NCBI GenBank assembly: GCA_003345595.1
Contig: PRDI01000077.1
Location: forward strand, 1 to 35,546
Origin: Candidatus Thorarchaeota archaeon
GTDB lineage: Archaea > Asgardarchaeota > Thorarchaeia > Thorarchaeales > Thorarchaeaceae
Length of the DNA: 35,546 nt
Reading direction: 5' to 3'
Positions 32,701-35,546 of the stretch are shown piece after piece. Each line of letters starts with the position of its first letter. Position 1 is the stretch's first letter. A program made the translations under genes and the position numbers. Under the pieces are notes generated by a model. That model was given only the letters and a program-made list of their open reading frames with translations. It was not told the DNA's origin and ran no database searches.

Positions 32701-32985
32701 ATCCAGAGACTTCGCCGCACTTGGGTCACAGGTCTTGATCAGAATCAACCTGTCCACGAAGAATGGATCATCTGTTATGAATGAGGACAGTCTTCCCATC
32801 AGTTCTTGTGTAGCCCAGTCAGTGTCTGTATCGCCTGACAGCTGAAGAATGACGACGGTCGGGCCTGCATTTGCAGCATCAGCTTGCCACGCAGTTGAGG
32901 CGACAAGCTGAATCCCAAGAATCGTTGCTACACTTACTGCACACAGAATCACGATTGCTCGTGCTGAACGAACAGCTAGTTTCAT
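29800..32985 (-). CDS. Repeat copy 5, full length: secreted caspase-like (clan CD) protein with jelly-roll repeats and multi-helix membrane tail
   Basis: 1061 residues. 1-38 are a signal peptide (ARAIVILCAVSVATILGIQL). 41 to about 180 have a caspase-like fold: TVVILQLSGDTDTD, VVIYMSHGGPQG with His104, and ATLHLFAACES with Cys139, the order, spacing and strand-end positions of clan CD peptidases (caspase, CHAT, gingipain). About 180-430 are mixed and unassigned. Two related jelly-roll-like modules follow, each opening with WHGP (458 and 669) and containing a 'LYDSNKK/LFDENKE' element and an 'IIKYV' strand. From about residue 837 the sequence differs from every downstream copy: VVQVKSDLLGSRTLETL, then about four or five helices (e.g. 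WIPFAVALGFDWMILYTYSI, WVLLLTGLVFCFGAFCLTFG). The protein should display a protease outside the cell, anchored by its tail. Proteolytic activity is inferred. Confidence 0.82.
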   Translation of the reverse strand: MKLAVRSARAIVILCAVSVATILGIQLVASTAWQADAANAGPTVVILQLSGDTDTDWATQELMGRLSSFITDDPFFVDRLILIKTCDPSAAKSLDASVVIYMSHGGPQGIVTGSRLTSWKAMAGIVEDSKATLHLFAACESRRLISYGIEESAKKLYTVPGVRPAEVTNVEIASAVMLALGINSQMVEQYRTTELTTAKELVQSGCSVHIMDFEQVILDEIEYVDAHYSDTYTDEYMVLRSSTWVQLSGPDGFNALPLDLRDLIVDYYKVYFDIYGVPYLRTLMALSVNYTRNYYQEATWIPDGGPDFLSPPGAESYSQVYIYIAPRGHWEYGPLVFCGGTYSGVVVYSGDGSLYTQVWVNVTASGSVLDSVDSISLNQIGAGGVYVSRQKVDGIWSEPVVGRNPGRTGGLWTDSCGRSDYEYDSSWPNLPGYTQATGSIGSTGTYLTVTNIPTGTSWHGPSFVMTLPSYFKMKDLGSFSANLSLVHSGQASRVGVTFVALYDSNKKLAVLLYVADSWTDTAATVFTACYYNEDGTSKSLQSNLLTGDVSGVVQIRFDPLQGLFADVPGKDELWLYCYTQINTNRIIKYVAIQSYRYGSLNEHDERIYSLRLSYAYSDYTVFHDACNDMYEFQKDLTFPYGPPSEGVLEVPSGQSYMKWTSIVSGISGWHGPQYVHVLDRPFRLYQLSDFSVIGELVQSSYTMGQAYVGLFDENKECVMLVYWGDAWYGSQKGWFNLYYFEDGASYSQASGYIYTNFQKTAKIWWDPWQGGDGAIWSTIDGSGSGYPIAEVNNCSRIIKYVVTVGQRYSSYTLVDMRIHDVNVVADVTTHDPAIYDGTDLGVGQTADPPDADWVQHVNSWWTIPWPELHTRVEKYHPSGSSLVVQVKSDLLGSRTLETLAATDDMGNSIQTLDNSAIVNAAMQLIIDNLVVMAGLYLIELFWASACFASNSNPGWIPFAVALGFDWMILYTYSITILEASLRNSGFDPWFRFWVLLLTGLVFCFGAFCLTFGYVILGSILAGKDVTEALLSILPGGWILFVFKCIACFALVTAALYTRFVP
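30480..30930 (-). repeat. Conserved block, copy 5 (within the full-length gene)
   Basis: This part of the second jelly-roll module is the region repeated in copies 1-4. To its left the membrane domain is unique to this gene; to its right only copy 4 still matches, as far as about 30930. Confidence 0.88.
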
Positions 32986-33067
32986 TTACCCTACCCCGGT
33001 TGCGGCTCCGCGCAGACCTCCCTGCCTCCGGGCCCCACAGCCAACTGAGAACGATTGTGCACGCCGG

Positions 33068-33077
33068 GGATATAAGG
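33068..33077 (-). promoter_or_regulatory. TATA box for the caspase-like gene
   Basis: The minus strand reads CCTTATATCC, with initiation expected near 33045 and a leader of about 60 bases to ATG 32985. I find no comparable box in front of the downstream cassettes, so the array may depend on this promoter. Confidence 0.5.
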
Positions 33078-33395
33078 AACGGGACATCGGGAGTGCCTGC
33101 TAATGGCCACTTGAGGCCTGCATGGCCGATTTCCTTGGCAATCTTTTCCCGACTATCAGAATTCGTTAGAGCCGGGGCATAGGAAGGTAATTTTCCCATC
33201 TAAAAAGTTAACAAACGGACAGGGGGCAGGCTGGTATCCACAAGACGCTCAGAATGCCACTACGGTGCGCCTGGAGAGCACAGTGGGCTCGAATGGTTGA
33301 TGCATTGTCAATTGAGATACCACCGACCATGAGAGTGATTTGGCGCAGATTCTGCTTCTGAGGGTCGAAGAGAGGCAAGCCAAGAAGTCCGGTTG

Positions 33396-33438
33396 AGATA
33401 GGGGCTTTGGCACTAGGTTCTTTGTCAAGCCCCTATCT
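33396..33438 (-). terminator. 12-bp stem hairpin after the symporter gene
   Basis: AGATAGGGGCTT (33396-33407) and AAGCCCCTATCT (33427-33438) pair perfectly around a 19-base loop, 22 bases past the stop of the minus-strand symporter gene. No T-run follows on the minus strand, so the assignment as terminator is tentative. Confidence 0.45.
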
Positions 33439-33459
33439 GAGGAGCTATGAGGGCAGGGC

Positions 33460-34830
33460 TCAGGTCGTCGCCTGTACCTTTGTGGTTTCGGCTTTCTTCG
33501 CCTTCAGAGCGTCGAAGTCAGGGTCGATGTTGATATACAGTAGGATGATTGCCGCTATGCCGAGGAAAGGCGCGAAGATCGGACCCCACAGCATGAGTCC
33601 TAGAGTGTTGAAACCTGTCGTTGCCACTGAGTAGTCCATGACTAATCCAAGCAGCAGAGCCGAGCCAGCCTGGAACAGGTTGAGAGGTACGCCAATGAAA
33701 CCAGTGTACATCCCGGAGCGGCTCTGCCCTGTCAGAAGCTCATCCGCCTGTGCGATGTCAGCCGGAACAATATAGGACATCAGGTAGTAGACCGCCATAC
33801 ATGCAGCCAGAGGAATGAAGAACATGATGGCCACAACCACGTTCGGAATGGCAGGTATCAAGCGGGAGATGAAAGCCGTCGCGGGCAGCAGGAAACCCAG
33901 AATCAGCATCGAGCCGATCATGGCTTTTCCCTTGCCAATCTTCTTGATCAGCTTGACCCAAAGATAGAGGAAGACCATTATTGACGCCAGTAGAGTAATG
34001 GCCGGGGGCAGCAGGAGGTCAAGGGTTTTGAGTAGCAGCACTTCTTGCGAGAAGCCCAGTATCTGAGCAGTGATGGCTGAAAATGAGAACGACAAGAAAC
34101 CGACGGCAAACATCCAGCCAACATAGGTACGATTCCTCAGGACTGTCATGGTTTCGGCGACAACGCTTCTCTTGGGGATTACTATGTCGGGCCTCTCATG
34201 GATCCAGATTATCGAAGGCAGATAGAACAGAACAGTGATAATCGAAATAGCAAGGACGAATATCAGACCGAAGTATCTCAGACCCGGCGGATCTGGAGGC
34301 TTGTTGAATAGCAGAGTCGTCATCAAGCCTGCCACAATGCCCAGTCCGTTTGCAATCCAGTTGGCTGTATTCTGCATGCTTGAAACCAAGGGTCGCTCAT
34401 CCTCGTCAGTGATCTCGGGCAGCCAGGCCTGGAACGCAGTCAGCAAAAAAGCGTAGAAGAACTTGAATGAACAAAGGCTTGTGACGTAATAGGCAAAGAC
34501 TAGCATCTCAAGTGCTGGATTCGTCGTGTCCAGGAACCAATTCGGGACAAACAGGAGAAAACCTGTTATAGCTAGACCCGGAGCTCCGACGATCACAAAG
34601 GGCTTCCTTCGACCCCATCGAGTATGAACCCTATCGCTCCAGTAACCAGTGAGCCAGTGGGTCAGGCCAATGACTACGTATGAGAGTGCAAGGGCAACTC
34701 CTGCAAGGAGCCAGTTTAGTTCAAAAAAGGTCCCGTAGATCCAGAAGGAAGTTAGGCCTGTCAAGGTCAGAAGGAAGGACGACCCGAACCGACCCATTCC
34801 ATAAGCAACCTTCTTGTAAAACGGCAGCAT
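33460..34830 (-). CDS. GPH-family sugar:cation symporter (MelB/MFS type)
   Basis: 456 residues, 12 helices. MLPFYKKVAYGMGRFGSSFL at the N-terminus, DRVHTRWGRRKPFVIVGAPG after helix 2 (the GPH/MFS cytoplasmic loop) and LPEITDEDERPLVSSMQNTANWIANGLG are characteristic of glycoside-pentoside-hexuronide:cation symporters. A second-half element DELLTGQSRSGMYTGFIGVP matches the family's ...G.R.eG...... stretch. It should import sugars or glycosides with Na+ or H+. No glycosidase genes adjoin it in the window. The start ATG 34830 has GGTGGTTGTGA before it. Confidence 0.88.
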   Translation of the reverse strand: MLPFYKKVAYGMGRFGSSFLLTLTGLTSFWIYGTFFELNWLLAGVALALSYVVIGLTHWLTGYWSDRVHTRWGRRKPFVIVGAPGLAITGFLLFVPNWFLDTTNPALEMLVFAYYVTSLCSFKFFYAFLLTAFQAWLPEITDEDERPLVSSMQNTANWIANGLGIVAGLMTTLLFNKPPDPPGLRYFGLIFVLAISIITVLFYLPSIIWIHERPDIVIPKRSVVAETMTVLRNRTYVGWMFAVGFLSFSFSAITAQILGFSQEVLLLKTLDLLLPPAITLLASIMVFLYLWVKLIKKIGKGKAMIGSMLILGFLLPATAFISRLIPAIPNVVVAIMFFIPLAACMAVYYLMSYIVPADIAQADELLTGQSRSGMYTGFIGVPLNLFQAGSALLLGLVMDYSVATTGFNTLGLMLWGPIFAPFLGIAAIILLYINIDPDFDALKAKKAETTKVQATT

Positions 34831-34895
34831 CAGTTCACAACCACCAATCCAGCCCTACGACGGATTCTGAATCCTAGACGGATTGGGTTAGCCGG

Positions 34896-34905
34896 CATTT
34901 AAGGG
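34896..34905 (-). promoter_or_regulatory. TATA box for the GPH symporter
   Basis: The minus strand reads CCCTTAAATG about 65-75 bases before ATG 34830, implying a leader of around 40 bases. Confidence 0.5.
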
Positions 34906-35116
34906 ATACGCCAGACAACTCGTAGTCAGATCAATGTGGAAACCGGGCATGCAAGGAACTTGACACCCGTTCGACAGCCTGCGAACTTCGAGAAAAGGGA
35001 GGCCATGGGACACTTGAGGTTACATGAAACATAACGTTCTCTGAAGTGAAACCGAAACATGGCGATTTCTGTGTTCTCGCGGTCCCGGTGACAAGGATGA
35101 TGGTCGCTTCAATGGG

Positions 35117-35124
35117 CTTATAGG
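35117..35124 (+). promoter_or_regulatory. TATA-like box for the MFS exporter
   Basis: CTTATAGG lies about 45 bases before the ATG, compatible with initiation near 35145. A second A/T-rich site at 35149-35155 (CATATAC) is too near the start codon. Confidence 0.4.
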
Positions 35125-35167
35125 AGGTCCGACTAGGCCGGTCATTCCATATACGCTAGGAGAGATG

Positions 35168-35546
35168 ATGCCAATAGTCGAGGAATCACAGGAAGCCGAG
35201 GTCGTAGATACTAAGAGACCGATGCGAGCTTTCACCGTGATGTGGACAGGCCAAGCGGCATCTCTGTTTGGTAGTGGCTTGGTTAGATTCGCGCTCGTCT
35301 GGTGGCTCACTCTGACAACGGGGTCTGCTACAGTACTAGCTCTTGCTACCATCATGGCACTGGTGCCTCAGATTCTCCTGACTCCTATAGCAGGTGCGTA
35401 TGTAGACCGCTGGAACCGGCGGATTGTAATGATGGTCGCAGATTCTGCGATTGCCGCTTCGATTGGCGTACTGGCTTTGATCTACCTTCTCGGTCTGGCG
35501 GAGGTGTGGCACATCTATCTCATCATGTTTGTTGGCGAGTGTTTTG
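35168..35546 (+). CDS. MFS exporter, MFS_3/EntS-like (3' end outside window)
   Basis: 126 codons are visible, open to the window edge. After a 17-residue polar N-terminus comes MRAFTVMWTGQAASLFGSGLVRFALVWWLTLTTGSATVL (helix 1 region), then LVPQILLTPIAGAYVDRWNRRIVMMVADSAIAA, with the MFS motif A 'GAYVDRWNRR' between helices 2 and 3. This arrangement is typical of drug, macrolide or siderophore exporters. AGGAG lies five bases before ATG 35168; ATG 35165 directly before it is also possible. Substrate unknown. Confidence 0.85.
   Translation, partial: MPIVEESQEAEVVDTKRPMRAFTVMWTGQAASLFGSGLVRFALVWWLTLTTGSATVLALATIMALVPQILLTPIAGAYVDRWNRRIVMMVADSAIAASIGVLALIYLLGLAEVWHIYLIMFVGECF

Larger units (their letters stand above)
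32986..33459. other. Intergenic region upstream of the caspase-like gene
   Basis: 474 bases without a gene. It contains the TATA box of the caspase-like gene and a long hairpin near the end of the symporter gene. The stretch 33187-33218 (TTTTCCCATCTAAAAAGTTAAC) is markedly A/T-rich and may hold another control element. Confidence 0.5.
34831..35164. other. Divergent intergenic region between two MFS-type transporters
   Basis: 334 bases with two TATA-like boxes (listed) and no gene. A minus-strand frame at 35020-35355 overlaps the beginning of the exporter gene in another frame and looks accidental. Confidence 0.5.

Overview
The window looks like a chromosomal segment from an archaeon. Several intergenic regions carry archaeal TATA-like boxes (TTATATGG, GATAAATAA, CTTAAATG types) 40-65 bases before starts, and I see no convincing bacterial -35/-10 pairs. 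Starts are ATG, GTG or TTG, often with GGAGG/GGTG ribosome sites. The gene set (M29 aminopeptidase, a kinase with an HDIGN-type H-box, TSUP and GPH transporters, a tungsten/molybdenum oxidoreductase, secreted proteins with C-terminal membrane anchors) fits an Asgard archaeon, perhaps Thorarchaeota-like. That assignment is inference; no rRNA or tRNA gene was found.

Layout. 1-1743 (minus): an SCP2-like lipid-binding protein followed by a partial GlcD-type FAD oxidase, tightly coupled. 2423-3181 (plus): an AT-richer islet with a glycine/alanine-rich hydrophobic peptide and a SpoIIM-like membrane protein, reminiscent of circular-bacteriocin loci; 3182-3930 after it is mostly non-coding. 3931-12880: a GNAT acetyltransferase fused to carbohydrate-type beta-sandwich domains (minus), divergent from a roughly 16-helix sensor histidine kinase, then a Mo/W oxidoreductase with a ferredoxin-like insertion. 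12911-23044: mostly single-gene units, namely a possible ubiquitin-like protein, an ion transporter, aminopeptidase, winged-helix membrane protein, sulfite-exporter-type permease, GNAT, an orphan peptide-binding lipoprotein-like SBP, a GyrI-like protein, an SDR and a PhzF isomerase.

23097-32985 (minus) is the striking part. A secreted protein of 1061 residues has a caspase-like His/Cys pair, two jelly-roll-like repeats and a C-terminal multi-helix membrane domain. Downstream in the direction of transcription lie four truncated copies of its 3' part. Each copy begins with the same strongly conserved block of up to about 450 bp. Three of them then switch to a different, highly diverged membrane domain and are followed by a different small membrane protein; the fourth is a short relic. 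Copy 4 shares 78 consecutive identical bases with the full-length gene, while the domains beyond diverge strongly. This full-length-gene-plus-3'-cassettes layout is what polymorphic toxin/immunity loci and antigenic-variation loci look like. Here it is attached to a caspase-like ectodomain, which I do not recognise as a described system.

33460-35546: a GPH-family sugar:cation symporter (minus) and the beginning of an MFS exporter (plus), which runs off the window.
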